Assembly: GCF_009176725.1 (NCBI RefSeq) | Contig: NZ_AP020337.1 | Location: forward strand, 3,348,001 to 3,412,000 | Reading direction: 5' to 3' | Source: Pseudomonas sp. KUIN-1 | GTDB taxonomy: Bacteria; Pseudomonadota; Gammaproteobacteria; Pseudomonadales; Pseudomonadaceae | DNA: 64,000 bases | In this document: piece by piece, positions 29,648 through 40,169 of the stretch | Position numbering within the stretch: position 1 is the first letter of the stretch | Layout: every line of letters starts with the position of its first letter | Made by a program: the position numbers and the translations under genes | Notes under the pieces: model-generated | Told to the model about the DNA's origin: nothing | Seen by the model: only the letters and a program-made list of their open reading frames with translations | Database searches by the model: none

Positions 29648-29732
29648 ACCTGCACACTGCATAAATGCAACGACTGGATCAGCGTTGCATCCTCACCTGC
29701 CCCCTTGGGGGCCGACCGTGGAAGAGATCACC

Positions 29733-30086
29733 ATGCATCCACATATTTCCTGCTTATTCTCGCTTGCAATCAAACCCGGCGACTTTGCCGATTTCAAAGC
29801 GCTGATCGCCCAGGTCGTTGCCGCCACCCGGAAAGAGCCCGGCACCCTGGTTTACGAGTACAGCGTGAATGAAGATCAAAGCGTTGCGCATATCCTTGAG
29901 CGCTATAACGTCGAATCCGTTGTCAGCCACGTAGACATCACCTTCGCCCCATTCGGCAAGCGCTTCCTCGAACTGTGCACCATCACCAGTCTGGTTGTGT
30001 ACGGCACACCAGATGCCGAGATCCGTAAACGCCTGGATCCGTTCGGTGCTGTGTACATGACGCCGTTCGACGGCTTCAGCCGCTAA
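29733..30086 (+). CDS. ABM-domain (putative quinol) monooxygenase
   Basis: Protein of 117 residues with the antibiotic-biosynthesis-monooxygenase ferredoxin-like fold. SLAIKPGDFADFKALIAQVVAATRKEPGTLVYEYSVNED is the usual first half, with the EPGTLVYE strand and a later HILERY strand. Such proteins (YgiN, ActVA-Orf6 relatives) oxidise quinols without cofactor or degrade small aromatics. The ATG at 29733 is chosen; the frame is open from 29607 without family similarity. Confidence 0.8.
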   Translation: MHPHISCLFSLAIKPGDFADFKALIAQVVAATRKEPGTLVYEYSVNEDQSVAHILERYNVESVVSHVDITFAPFGKRFLELCTITSLVVYGTPDAEIRKRLDPFGAVYMTPFDGFSR

Positions 30087-30162
30087 CCGATTTGATCTGC
30101 GCAGACTCGACTGCAAAAAACCGGGGCTGCACTTGTTTCCCCCTTACGGCACAGAGAGCACC

Positions 30163-30777
30163 ATGTCTATTATCGCTGACCTCATCAAGTCCCGAATTTC
30201 CGCCAACAACTACGACACTGAGCGCAAACTCTCAGATCAAGCGATCACTGATCTGATTGATCTGGCCACCCATGCGCCGTCCGCCTTCAACCTTCAAAAC
30301 TGGCGTTTCGTAGCCATACGCAGTGAAGAAGCAAAAGCACGTTTGCTGCCCTTGGCCTATGGACAAAAGAAGGTGGTGGATTCAGCCGTGACATTTATTG
30401 TGTGTGGCACCCTGAATCCGCATCAAACGATTGCAACGTCGCTGAAGCCTTCGATGGATGCCGGGGTCATCGACAAGGCCATTTATGACATGTGGGTGGG
30501 CGCCGTTCAGGGTATGTACGCTGAAAATCCACAACTGCAGCGCGATGAAGCCATCCGTTCAGGCTCGCTGGCCGCCATGACGCTGATGCTTGCAGCTAAA
30601 GGCCAAGGCCTTGATTCAACCCCCATGATCGGCTTTGACCCAGCGGCGGTTGCAGAAGCATTCAATCTTTCAGCTACTGAAATCCCCGTGATGCTGGTGA
30701 CCGTCGGTTATCCAGGCGAGAGCAACTGGCCGCAAAAGCCGCGTAAAGCCGTTCGCGAAGTGCTTGAGTTTATCTAG
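30163..30777 (+). CDS. FMN nitroreductase-family protein (MhqN/YodC-like)
   Basis: Nitroreductase-fold flavoprotein of 204 residues from the ATG at 30163. The N-terminal LIKSRISANNYD provides phosphate-binding S and R residues, and THAPSAFNLQNWRFVAI and LPLAYGQKKVVDSA are close to the segments found in the Bacillus MhqN/YodC group induced by quinones. The C-terminal IPVMLVTVGYPGE closes the FMN site. Expected to reduce nitroaromatics or quinones by two electrons. Its neighbours (ABM, tautomerase) support a role in quinone or aromatic turnover. Confidence 0.85.
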   Translation: MSIIADLIKSRISANNYDTERKLSDQAITDLIDLATHAPSAFNLQNWRFVAIRSEEAKARLLPLAYGQKKVVDSAVTFIVCGTLNPHQTIATSLKPSMDAGVIDKAIYDMWVGAVQGMYAENPQLQRDEAIRSGSLAAMTLMLAAKGQGLDSTPMIGFDPAAVAEAFNLSATEIPVMLVTVGYPGESNWPQKPRKAVREVLEFI

Positions 30778-30862
30778 CACACAAAGTGCGGACGACGCAT
30801 CGCTTAAACAACCCTGTCAAACCCGACATCACGACGACCAGATCACTCTGAAGGAGCGTCCC

Positions 30863-31447
30863 ATGGCCAACCCGACCGGCCCGCATGACAACATCAGTTC
30901 CAAAGTTGAAATCGAGTATCCCGATTTTACAAAACTGCCTGATCAGGTACGGGAAAAATTCGAGAAGCTTCCAACGAAGGTCAACTTCTTTCGAATGCTG
31001 GGTTACAGCCCCGGAGCATTTATTCCTGTCATCGACCTGACCAACGCAATATTCAGGGACCTCACCCTCTCCGACTATCATAAGGAGATGATGGTATTGC
31101 TGCTGGCTGCGCATGAGAACGTCGCCTATGAGTGGGAGCAGCATGTTTCCATCGCTCAAGTTGCGGGGGTTCGTCCTGATCAGTTCGTCGCCATCGCAGA
31201 AGGCTGCCTGGAGGATGCCACAGCGTTCAAAGAGGACGAGCGCGTCCTGCTTCGGTTTGGCCAGGCCATTATCGACAAAGGCAAGGCCCCGGGTGTGCTG
31301 TTCAAGCATACCTTGCAGCACTTCTCGCTCCAGGAGCTGAGCGATGCCATTCTCGTCATTGGTTTTTATCGGATGTTGTCAGGCTACATTCAGACCTTCG
31401 ATATCGCCGTTGATGCCCAGTCGGATGGGAACTGGATCAAAGGCTGA
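30863..31447 (+). CDS. Carboxymuconolactone-decarboxylase/AhpD-like protein
   Basis: Helical protein of 194 residues with a strong AAGGAG site before the ATG at 30863. The core at about residues 60-150 (DYHKEMMVLLLAAHENVAYEWEQHV) has the AhpD/CMD repeat, with a His/Glu set where peroxidase members have CxxC; no CxxC is present. It is therefore more likely a decarboxylase-like or isomerase enzyme than a peroxidase. Last but one of the LysR-linked row. Confidence 0.8.
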   Translation: MANPTGPHDNISSKVEIEYPDFTKLPDQVREKFEKLPTKVNFFRMLGYSPGAFIPVIDLTNAIFRDLTLSDYHKEMMVLLLAAHENVAYEWEQHVSIAQVAGVRPDQFVAIAEGCLEDATAFKEDERVLLRFGQAIIDKGKAPGVLFKHTLQHFSLQELSDAILVIGFYRMLSGYIQTFDIAVDAQSDGNWIKG

Positions 31448-31645
31448 TACCGACGTATGCCTGCTTCCTGAAGCATGGATCGATGGCTGTACCGCCATCG
31501 ACCCACCTCCTCCTTTCAACGGTCGCGGCACGCTGAATGATCGAGCCTGGTCTGCGTGGGCAACGATCAACCCGTACGGCCTGCCAAAGGCCTGGGGCGA
31601 TGCCAGGACCTGTCCATCACCCTTTTTAATTGCAGGTGTTCCTTC

Positions 31646-32593
31646 TTGAAATACCCATTAAAAGCCATATCGCTCAACGCATTGCTTGATGAAGATTTCT
31701 ACTTTCCTCATGAGATCATTGGTCAGCCCTTTCGTACCTCCGACTTTACTGATCTGAAGATAAGCAGCTTCACCACCAGCGACGGCGTTAATCTCGGCTA
31801 TTGGGAAGCCGGCGCCGGGCAACCGTTGATCTTCATCCCCGGCTGGTCGGCCAACGGCGCAATGTACTTTCACCTGATGCACATCCTGAGCGAGCACTAC
31901 CATGTGTATGTGCTGGACGTGAGAAATCAGGGCCTTTCCGAGCGGGTCGACTTCGGTAATCGCATTTCACGGTACGCCATGGACGTGAAGGAGTTCGCCG
32001 GCCATTTGGGCGTTTCGCAGGCCGACTACTGCGGCTGGTCCATGGGCGCATCGGTGATGTGGGCCTACATCGATCTGTTTGGCACGCAAGGCATTCGCAC
32101 CCTGAGCATCATTGACCAGGCACCCTCGATTTATTGCCACGCCGACTGGACGGAGCAAGAACGGCTCGAGGCCGGGGCGTTCACCACGTCGCCCGAGCGA
32201 ATGATCGCATCCTATGCGCAAGGCATCGCCACCAACAGGCTGGTTTCCGCAAGCCGGGTTGTCGAGCGAGCGATGGCGATGGACTCGCCCTACTTCCATA
32301 ACGTCATCAGCCTCGTGCAAGAGGTGGTTAAAGATGACATGGCATTTACCAGGCAGGTGCTTTTCGATCACACAACCAACGACTGGCGAGACGTCATTCG
32401 GTCAAAGATCAATGTGCCGACCGCAATCTTCACCGGTGAGTACAGCGACTGGCTGGAGAGTCAGCACTGGATGAGCTCGGTTATCCGGGACTCGGTACTT
32501 CATGTGTACACCAAAGCCGAGCAAGGCGATCACTTCCTGGCGTTCAAGAATCCAGTGAAATTTGCGGCAGACCTGCGCAGCTTTTTGCAGTAA
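31646..32593 (+). CDS. Alpha/beta hydrolase
   Basis: Hydrolase of about 315 residues. The domain begins with TSDGVNLGYWEAGAGQPLIFIPGWSANG (oxyanion region). The nucleophile elbow reads GWSMGAS, an acid is likely in FTGEYSDWLES, and the catalytic histidine in EQGDHFLAF. The start is uncertain: the frame is open from a GTG at 31556, but the sequence resembling a start is the TTG at 31646 (LKYPLKAISLN). Neither has a clear ribosome site. It may hydrolyse a ring-cleavage product of the preceding enzymes. The 198 nt before it hold no other gene. Confidence 0.75.
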   Translation: MKYPLKAISLNALLDEDFYFPHEIIGQPFRTSDFTDLKISSFTTSDGVNLGYWEAGAGQPLIFIPGWSANGAMYFHLMHILSEHYHVYVLDVRNQGLSERVDFGNRISRYAMDVKEFAGHLGVSQADYCGWSMGASVMWAYIDLFGTQGIRTLSIIDQAPSIYCHADWTEQERLEAGAFTTSPERMIASYAQGIATNRLVSASRVVERAMAMDSPYFHNVISLVQEVVKDDMAFTRQVLFDHTTNDWRDVIRSKINVPTAIFTGEYSDWLESQHWMSSVIRDSVLHVYTKAEQGDHFLAFKNPVKFAADLRSFLQ

Positions 32594-32666
32594 CGGCGAT
32601 TCGGTGGGTGGCCGCACTTCCGGGTTTCTGTGTGTACGGACGTTCCTGATACAGCGCTCCTTTTAT

Positions 32667-32708
32667 CCGGCTGATACCTTCACTGCCCCTTATATCAGCC
32701 GGTTTTTT
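32667..32708 (+). terminator. Intrinsic terminator after the hydrolase
   Basis: CCGGCTGATA (32667-32676) and TATCAGCCGG (32693-32702) form a perfect 10-bp stem with a 16-nt loop, followed by TTTTTT. It ends the row that starts at 29450. Confidence 0.85.
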
Positions 32709-32719
32709 CCAAAGGTCTG

Positions 32720-33619
32720 TCACTGCTCCCATACTGGATGGGCGAATCGCTCAACCAGAAAGTTGATCAGCGATCTTACCTTCGCGGGTAAATGTTTACG
32801 GGTTGGATACACCACGTAGATCCCCAACTCGACCGATTGATACTCGGGAAGTATTTCGACCAGATCGCCTCGGCGTAGATCCTGCGCCACCATAAAACTC
32901 GGCTGCAACGAAATGCCACCACCGGCCAATGTGATGGCGCGGCAGGTATCCCCGTTATTACATCGAACCACCGAGCGCGTGTGCACGCTTTCACTGCCTT
33001 CGGGCCCCTCGAATTGCCATTCAGTACCGCTGGCAAAGTTGCTGTAGGCCACTACCCCGTGCTCTGCCACATCCGATAGTTTTTCAATGGGTGCGTGGCT
33101 GGCCAGATACGCAGGCGACGCACACAGGCACATCCGGGTACTGGCCAGGCGTCTGCCCACCAACGACGAATTATCCATGCGTGCGATACGCACCGCTGCA
33201 TCAATACCTTCGTCAACCAGATCCACCAGACGATCGCTCAAGCTGATTTCCAGCTCGACCTTGGGGTAGGCGCTCATGAAATCGGCCCAGCTCGGAGCCA
33301 GGTGCAGCACGCCAAAACTGACCGGGGCGTTGACTCGAAGCACTCCGCTGGCCTCCGGCGAAGCAGACGATACAGCCTTCTCTGCCTCATCCATCATGGC
33401 CAGCACCTCACGGGCCTGGTGATAGAACTGACGCCCCTCATCCGTCAAGGAAAGCCGCCGAGTCGTGCGGTGCAACAACCGCGCGCCGAGACGCTCCTCC
33501 AGCGTGCTCACGTAACGCGAGATGGCTGCCTTGGACATGCCGAGTGGCTCGGCTGCCCCGACAAAACTGCCCTTATCAACAACGATGCAGAAGACCTGCA
33601 TTTCCAGTGCACGATCCAT
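32720..33619 (-). CDS. LysR-family regulator (CrgA-like) of the reductase-dioxygenase group
   Basis: Regulator of 299 residues with the CrgA-group helix-turn-helix (GAAEPLGMSKAAISRYVSTLEERLGARLLHRTTRRLSLTDEG) and the effector signature SDRLVDLVDEGIDAAVRIARMDNSSLVGRRLA. It diverges, over 110 nt, from the NADP-binding reductase at 33730. I found no convincing T-N11-A dyad there. It is likely the local activator of the genes to its right. Confidence 0.85.
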   Translation of the reverse strand: MDRALEMQVFCIVVDKGSFVGAAEPLGMSKAAISRYVSTLEERLGARLLHRTTRRLSLTDEGRQFYHQAREVLAMMDEAEKAVSSASPEASGVLRVNAPVSFGVLHLAPSWADFMSAYPKVELEISLSDRLVDLVDEGIDAAVRIARMDNSSLVGRRLASTRMCLCASPAYLASHAPIEKLSDVAEHGVVAYSNFASGTEWQFEGPEGSESVHTRSVVRCNNGDTCRAITLAGGGISLQPSFMVAQDLRRGDLVEILPEYQSVELGIYVVYPTRKHLPAKVRSLINFLVERFAHPVWEQ

Positions 33620-33729
33620 GATTGTCTCACCTAGTGGAACTATTCATCACATTCAGCCCGATTTATCCCTGCCTGGCAATCTATAAACTGGGCCCATCGA
33701 AACGCAACTCAACTCAGAGAGAGGCAGTC

Positions 33730-34359
33730 ATGAAAATCACAGTAATCGGTACCGGCAACATGGGCTCAGCCTTTGCGAAACAGCTTTCTGCCGCAGGGCA
33801 CAGCGTCCGCATCACTGGCCGTGACATCAGCAAGGCGCAGGCCCTGGCCGACCAGCACGCGAATGTCAGCGCTTATGCAGCGTCCGAAGCGTTGGGTGAC
33901 AGCGAAGTGATCGTGGTGGCCACCGCCTATGCCGATGCGACCGCTGCACTGCAAAGCCTGGGTGACCTGACCGGTAAAGTGGTGATCGATATCACCAACC
34001 CGCTGAGCGCCGACTACATGTCATTGACCGTCGGCCACGTCACCAGCGCCTCGGAAGAAATCGCCAGGGCTGTGCCGCAAGCCAACGTTGTGAAAGCGTT
34101 CAACACCCTGTTCGCTCAAGTGCTCGCCGATGGTCCGAAGTTCGCCAACGACCAGACCGGCAGCGTATTTGTCGCCAGCGACAGTGAGCGCGCCAAGCAA
34201 ACCGCTATCGCGCTGGCTCGCAGCCTGGGCTGGAACACCGTGGACGCTGGCGGCCTGGTTAACGCTCGCTATCTGGAGCCACTGGCGGGTTTCAACATCT
34301 ACCTCGGTTACGGCGCGGGTCTGGGCACTTCGGTCGCTCCGGTCTGGCTGAGCAAGTAA
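33730..34359 (+). CDS. NADP-binding oxidoreductase (F420-dependent NADP reductase fold)
   Basis: Rossmann protein of 209 residues: MKITVIGTGNMGSAFAKQLSAAGH carries GxGxxG, and DITNPLSADYMSL and VVKAFNTLFAQVL are the family segments round the second substrate. Pseudomonas does not make F420, so such proteins probably reduce another partner with NAD(P)H. The ATG at 33730 follows AGAGAGGCAG; the open frame upstream (36 codons) crosses the promoter. First gene of a row of six. Confidence 0.85.
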   Translation: MKITVIGTGNMGSAFAKQLSAAGHSVRITGRDISKAQALADQHANVSAYAASEALGDSEVIVVATAYADATAALQSLGDLTGKVVIDITNPLSADYMSLTVGHVTSASEEIARAVPQANVVKAFNTLFAQVLADGPKFANDQTGSVFVASDSERAKQTAIALARSLGWNTVDAGGLVNARYLEPLAGFNIYLGYGAGLGTSVAPVWLSK

Positions 34360-34389
34360 GCAATACATCATCAATCAGGAGCAGTCACC

Positions 34390-35223
34390 ATGAACACTTC
34401 ATTCCCCCTGCTGTTTGTGTCTCATGGTGCTCCCACGTTCGCCATCGAGCCCGGCCTGGCAGGCCCGAGACTGGCCAGGCTCGGTCGTGAGCTGCCAAAA
34501 CCTGATGCCATCGTGGTTGTCTCGCCGCACTGGATGACCCGTGGCGAAGTCAGGGTTACGTCAAGCACAGCACCTGAAACCATTCATGACTTTGGCGGTT
34601 TTCCGGGCGCTTTGTATACGTTGTCCTACCCGGCTCCGGGCGCACCAGCGTTAGCGAGTCATATTGTTGAGCTGCTGCAGACGGCGGGCTGGCAATCGCG
34701 GCTCGATTCCGCCCGCGGCCTGGATCACGGTGCCTGGATACCACTTATGTATCTGGCACCCGACGCAGACATACCGGTCGTTCAGGTGTCCATGCCCGCC
34801 ACGCTTGATACACGCAGCGCCTGGCAGCTCGGCGCAGCACTCAAGCCACTGCGTGAGATGAACGTATTGATCGTGGCGTCAGGCAGCCTCACCCACAACC
34901 TGTACGAGTTCCGCGGCGCAACAAGCCACGGCGCCGACTACGTCAAACAGTTCGCAGCATGGACCGCCCTGACCCTGCAGGCAGGAAACATTGATCAGTT
35001 GCTCGACTACAAGCAGTACGCGCCTTCAGCCGAACGTGCACATCCGACCGATGAGCATTTCCTGCCGCTGTTTATTGCGCTCGGGGCAGCTGGTCACGGT
35101 TATCAGACACAGGTAATGGACGGCGGTATTACCCACGGCGTTCTGGCGATGGACAGCTACCTGTTTACCTCAATTGATAGCGAACGATTCGAGTCAGCTC
35201 AAACCGTTCTAGGTGTGAAATAA
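34390..35223 (+). CDS. LigB/DODA-type class III ring-opening dioxygenase
   Basis: Non-haem metal dioxygenase of 277 residues, like E. coli YgiD. Conserved ligand regions are visible: FVSHGAPTF near residue 10, VVSPHWMTRG near 44, GLDHGAWIPL near 113 and the HPTDEHFLPLF segment near 215. These supply the His ligands and acid-base residues. It should open a catechol- or hydroquinone-like ring by extradiol cleavage; the natural substrate is unknown. It starts 30 nt after the reductase and ends 4 nt before the hydrolase. Confidence 0.85.
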   Translation: MNTSFPLLFVSHGAPTFAIEPGLAGPRLARLGRELPKPDAIVVVSPHWMTRGEVRVTSSTAPETIHDFGGFPGALYTLSYPAPGAPALASHIVELLQTAGWQSRLDSARGLDHGAWIPLMYLAPDADIPVVQVSMPATLDTRSAWQLGAALKPLREMNVLIVASGSLTHNLYEFRGATSHGADYVKQFAAWTALTLQAGNIDQLLDYKQYAPSAERAHPTDEHFLPLFIALGAAGHGYQTQVMDGGITHGVLAMDSYLFTSIDSERFESAQTVLGVK

Positions 35224-35227
35224 CCTC

Positions 35228-35899
35228 ATGCAAAACATCAACTTCTCTGAACCCGCACGCGAGTCCGAGTCGGGTATTTTTTTCCGTAAGGCATGTAGCA
35301 CTGTCAACCCAAAGGCACGGTTGCTACTGCTTCACGGAGTAGGATCGAACGAAGCCAATCTCGCCAGTCTGGCCGCGTCGCTGCCCGAAGAGATCGAAAT
35401 CCTGTTGCTCCGCGGCCCGCTGCAACTGGGTCCTCAAGGCTTCGCCTGGTACCAGGTCAACTTCACCAGCGATGGGCCTTCTTTTAACCAGGAGCAGGCT
35501 GAGTCCAGCCGCCAGTTATTGATCCGGTTTATTCAGGCGCTTCCCCCGCTGCCCACTGTGATCGCCGGGTTCAGCCAGGGCGGCATCATGAGCTCAAGCG
35601 TCGGCGTCACACAACCTGAGCTGGTAGCAGGTTTTGCGCTGCTGAGCGGGCGGATGCTGCGAGAAATCGAGCCAAAGATTGCGCCACGTGATCAGTTGCA
35701 AGGCGTCTCAGCCTTCATCGCTCACGGCCAGCAGGACAACGTACTGCCGATTGACTGGGCACATGAAGCTGACGCCTGGCTCAGCCGGATCGGTGTGCAG
35801 CACCAGACTCATTTTTACGACATGGCCCACGAGATCATTCCGCAGGAACTGGCTGACTTCTCGCAATGGCTGGACCGGAAACTTTCGCTTTCCAACTGA
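35228..35899 (+). CDS. Phospholipase/carboxylesterase-family serine hydrolase (MhqD-like)
   Basis: Compact alpha/beta hydrolase of 223 residues. LLLLHGVGSNEANLASLAASLP is the oxyanion-hole strand, AGFSQGGIMSS the nucleophile elbow (Ser in GFSQG), FIAHGQQDNVLPI the acid, and YDMAHEIIPQEL the catalytic His region. This arrangement is the YpfH/MhqD type. In Bacillus MhqD is co-induced with ring-cleavage dioxygenases by quinones. It follows the dioxygenase by 4 nt, which suggests it acts on the cleavage product or a related ester. Confidence 0.85.
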   Translation: MQNINFSEPARESESGIFFRKACSTVNPKARLLLLHGVGSNEANLASLAASLPEEIEILLLRGPLQLGPQGFAWYQVNFTSDGPSFNQEQAESSRQLLIRFIQALPPLPTVIAGFSQGGIMSSSVGVTQPELVAGFALLSGRMLREIEPKIAPRDQLQGVSAFIAHGQQDNVLPIDWAHEADAWLSRIGVQHQTHFYDMAHEIIPQELADFSQWLDRKLSLSN

Positions 35900-35932
35900 A
35901 CCCCACTGCTTATTTAACACAAGGAATTTTCC

Positions 35933-37515
<1,583 letters not shown>

Positions 37516-37585
37516 TGTCGTCCACTGTTCCGGGGCAGTTGCCATGGAACCTGTTCCAAGTCACCCCTATAGCTGGAGGTACACT

Positions 37586-38164
37586 GTGAGCGATGTAAAA
37601 CTTCACCCTGCGCTGGATAACGGCATCAAATCCGCTGCTACCGACTTTGCAGGCGGCACTCTGCAGTGCCTTTGCCCGACCGACAAGGTTGAGGTCAAAG
37701 TCGATGCTCAAACACTGCATAACCACGCCTGCGGTTGCAGTAAATGCTGGAAACCAGCGGGCGCCAGGTTTGCCGTCATCGCGGTAGTCAATCGCGACAA
37801 AGTCAGCGTTACCGTCAACGCAGCCAAACTGACCATCATTGATGCAAGCGCTACCATCCAGCGTCACGCCTGCAAAGAATGTGGTGCCCACATGTATGGT
37901 CGCATCGAAAACCAGAACCACGCGTTCCACGGTCTGGATTTCGTGCACACCGAACTGTCTCCTCAGACAGGCTGGGCTGCGCCCGGTTTTGCCGCGTTCG
38001 TCTCGTCGGTCATTGAAACGGGTACGCCGCCAGCTGAAATGGACGGCATTCGCGAACGTTTCAACACGATGGGTTTGCCAACCTACGACTGTCTTTCCCC
38101 GGCACTGATGGATGCCTTGGCAGCACACGTAGCGAAGCAAAATGGCGTTCTTCAGGCGAGCTGA
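37586..38164 (+). CDS. gfa: S-(hydroxymethyl)glutathione synthase (Gfa)
   Basis: Zinc enzyme of the GFA/CENP-V fold, 192 residues, that speeds addition of formaldehyde to glutathione, supplying FrmA. The GTG at 37586 with GGAGG 7 nt upstream is preferred to the ATG at 37544, which has none. Zinc ligands: [10 protein letters not shown], the structural and catalytic CGCSKCWKP group, and [15 protein letters not shown]. Length is normal. It closes the six-gene row and is followed by a terminator. Confidence 0.9.
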   Translation: MSDVKLHPALDNGIKSAATDFAGGTLQCLCPTDKVEVKVDAQTLHNHACGCSKCWKPAGARFAVIAVVNRDKVSVTVNAAKLTIIDASATIQRHACKECGAHMYGRIENQNHAFHGLDFVHTELSPQTGWAAPGFAAFVSSVIETGTPPAEMDGIRERFNTMGLPTYDCLSPALMDALAAHVAKQNGVLQAS

Positions 38165-38537
38165 GATAATCCCTGGCGGGCATCACCCACCTTACCAAGC
38201 GTGGTGATGGCTTATCCGGAACGCATGCACTGAACCATACAGCACTCACAAAGCCCTCCTGACTCGAGGGCTTTGTCGTTTCCGGGGCGCGCTGCAGACC
38301 CGTTACAGAAATTGGCCATGCACCATAAAATACCAATAGAGCATAATTACTAACTTTATAAATCATAAAAACCTATATTAGCTTAGAACAAAAAAGACTT
38401 TTACAGCGCATAATCATAAGAATACGGTCTTAAGAAATCAGTGCTGAAGCACTGTGCCCGACTTGAAGAGGACCTTCCATGCGCCGTACACCACCTTCGA
38501 CTTTCTCAAATGGATTCGTGACTCGGAGCACAATGCG
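38165..38537. other. Intergenic region with terminator and AT-rich promoter zone
   Basis: No gene is supported in these 373 nt. The first third holds the gfa terminator. The stretch 38320-38430 is strongly AT-rich and presumably carries the promoter of the following transporter operon. The open frame crossing 38454-38537 precedes the lipoprotein signal and is not coding. Confidence 0.6.
38250..38281 (+). terminator. Terminator after gfa
   Basis: AAAGCCCTC (38250-38258) and GAGGGCTTT (38266-38274) form a 9-bp stem with a 7-nt loop, followed by GTCGTTT. The T-run is interrupted. Confidence 0.65.
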
Positions 38538-40169
38538 ATGACCCGGCGCCCGCTCCTCTCGCGCCTGCTGTTTACCGCCGTCACAGCCATAACCCTGCTT
38601 GGCTGCTCACCTTCCGGCCAGGACAACCAGGCAGCCACAACCCTCAAGGTGGCGTTCTTCAGAGACAACACCACGCTGGTCAGCCTTGACCCCTTTCAGG
38701 TTTACTGGCTGGAGCATCGGGTGGTGCTGCGCAATATTGCCGAGTCCCTGACCGATCAGGACCCGCAGACCGGCAAGATCATTCCCTGGCTGGCGGAGCG
38801 CTGGGAAATCAGTGACAACGCGCTGGAGTACACCTTTCACTTGCGCAAGGACGTGACCTTCAGCAACGGCACACGTTTCGACGCTCAAGCGGTGAAGACG
38901 GCCTACGACGCGGACAAGTCGTTCGCCGCACAATTGCCAGCCACCTTCGGCGCCACTTACCTCAAAGGTTACGACCATGCCGAGGTGCTGGACGAGTTCA
39001 CCATCAAACTGGTGCTGGCCCAACCCAATGCGGGCTTTCTGCAAGCCACCTCCACCACCAATCTCGCCATCCTGGCTCCAGAGTCCTACGCGCTCAGCGT
39101 CAAGCAGCGCTCGCTGGGTGCAATCATCGGCACCGGGCCATTCGTGCTGGAGCGCTATACCCCGGAAAGCGGTTTGCGCCTGATCAAACGCAAGGGCTAT
39201 GCCTGGCCATCGGCCAATGCGCAGAACAAGGGCGAAGCGCATCTGGACGCAGTCGAGGTCAGCTACGTGCCGGAAGAAAGCGTACGTAACGGCCAGTTCG
39301 TTCAGGGGCAGGTCGATATTCTCTGGCCGCGCAACCCGTTCTCCGAGGTGGATCTCAACCTGTTCAAGTCCAGGGGCGCGACCATTCAAAGCCGGTCGCT
39401 GCCAGGACCGGCACTGAACCTGTACCCCAACACACGCGGCAATCGCATTCTTGCCGACCGTAACGTGCGCCAGGCTTTGCAAAAGGCAATCGACCGCAAG
39501 ACCTATGCAGCGACGGTCTACAACCCGCAGTTCCCGGTGGTCTCCGGTGTCTTCGACATCACTACACCGTTTTACAAAAACCAGGCCGACAAGCTTGCCT
39601 ATGATCCTCAGGGTGCCGAGCGCTTGCTCGACCAGGCTGGCTGGCAAAAAAATGCCGACGGCTATCGCTACAAGGAGGGCAAACGGCTGAAGCTGGCCTA
39701 CAACCTGTCACCCGCCGAAACCGCTGGCGATGTACTGATCCAGGATCAACTGCGCAAGGTGGGCATCGAGCTCAAGCTCAACGTGGTGACCACCGCCGAA
39801 TGGGCCGCTGCCAATGCGGCAGGCAATTATGACCTGACGTACAACTACATGACCCGCGCCGACCCGATCATCCTGCAGACCATCATCGACCCGCGCAGCG
39901 CCAACAGCTCGACTCTGGCGACCAACCTTTACGCGCCGGAAACACTGCCCAGAGCCCTTGCGCTGTTCGACGCCGGACTGACCGCCACGCAAAGCGAGCA
40001 GCGTGCCCGGGCCTATGGCGAGTTGCAGGACTTGCTGATCGACGAAGGCTCGGCGTTCCCGGTCTACGAGCGGGTCTGGCAAGCCGCCACGGCGAAAAAC
40101 GTACGCAACTTCCACTGGACGGCGGAAGGCTTTGCGCTGTTCAACGACATCGAGTTGGCAACGCCATGA
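38538..40169 (+). CDS. Peptide/opine ABC substrate-binding lipoprotein (family 5)
   Basis: Large solute-binding protein of 543 residues from the ATG at 38538, with GGAG 9 nt upstream. The signal LLFTAVTAITLLGC ends in a lipobox, so it should be a lipoprotein anchored outside the inner membrane. The family 5 signature lies near residue 90 (WEISDNALEYTFHLRKDVTFSNG), and the C-lobe region near 310-330 has LNLYPNTRGNRILADRNVRQALQKAIDR. Family 5 proteins bind peptides, nickel chelates or opine-like compounds. It overlaps the first permease by 4 nt (ATGA). Confidence 0.87.
   Translation: MTRRPLLSRLLFTAVTAITLLGCSPSGQDNQAATTLKVAFFRDNTTLVSLDPFQVYWLEHRVVLRNIAESLTDQDPQTGKIIPWLAERWEISDNALEYTFHLRKDVTFSNGTRFDAQAVKTAYDADKSFAAQLPATFGATYLKGYDHAEVLDEFTIKLVLAQPNAGFLQATSTTNLAILAPESYALSVKQRSLGAIIGTGPFVLERYTPESGLRLIKRKGYAWPSANAQNKGEAHLDAVEVSYVPEESVRNGQFVQGQVDILWPRNPFSEVDLNLFKSRGATIQSRSLPGPALNLYPNTRGNRILADRNVRQALQKAIDRKTYAATVYNPQFPVVSGVFDITTPFYKNQADKLAYDPQGAERLLDQAGWQKNADGYRYKEGKRLKLAYNLSPAETAGDVLIQDQLRKVGIELKLNVVTTAEWAAANAAGNYDLTYNYMTRADPIILQTIIDPRSANSSTLATNLYAPETLPRALALFDAGLTATQSEQRARAYGELQDLLIDEGSAFPVYERVWQAATAKNVRNFHWTAEGFALFNDIELATP

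Noticed and set aside
31344-31649. 101-codon frame overlapping the CMD-like gene and the following gap
   Set aside because: Half of it is a shadow of the CMD-like gene, and the rest shows no domain.
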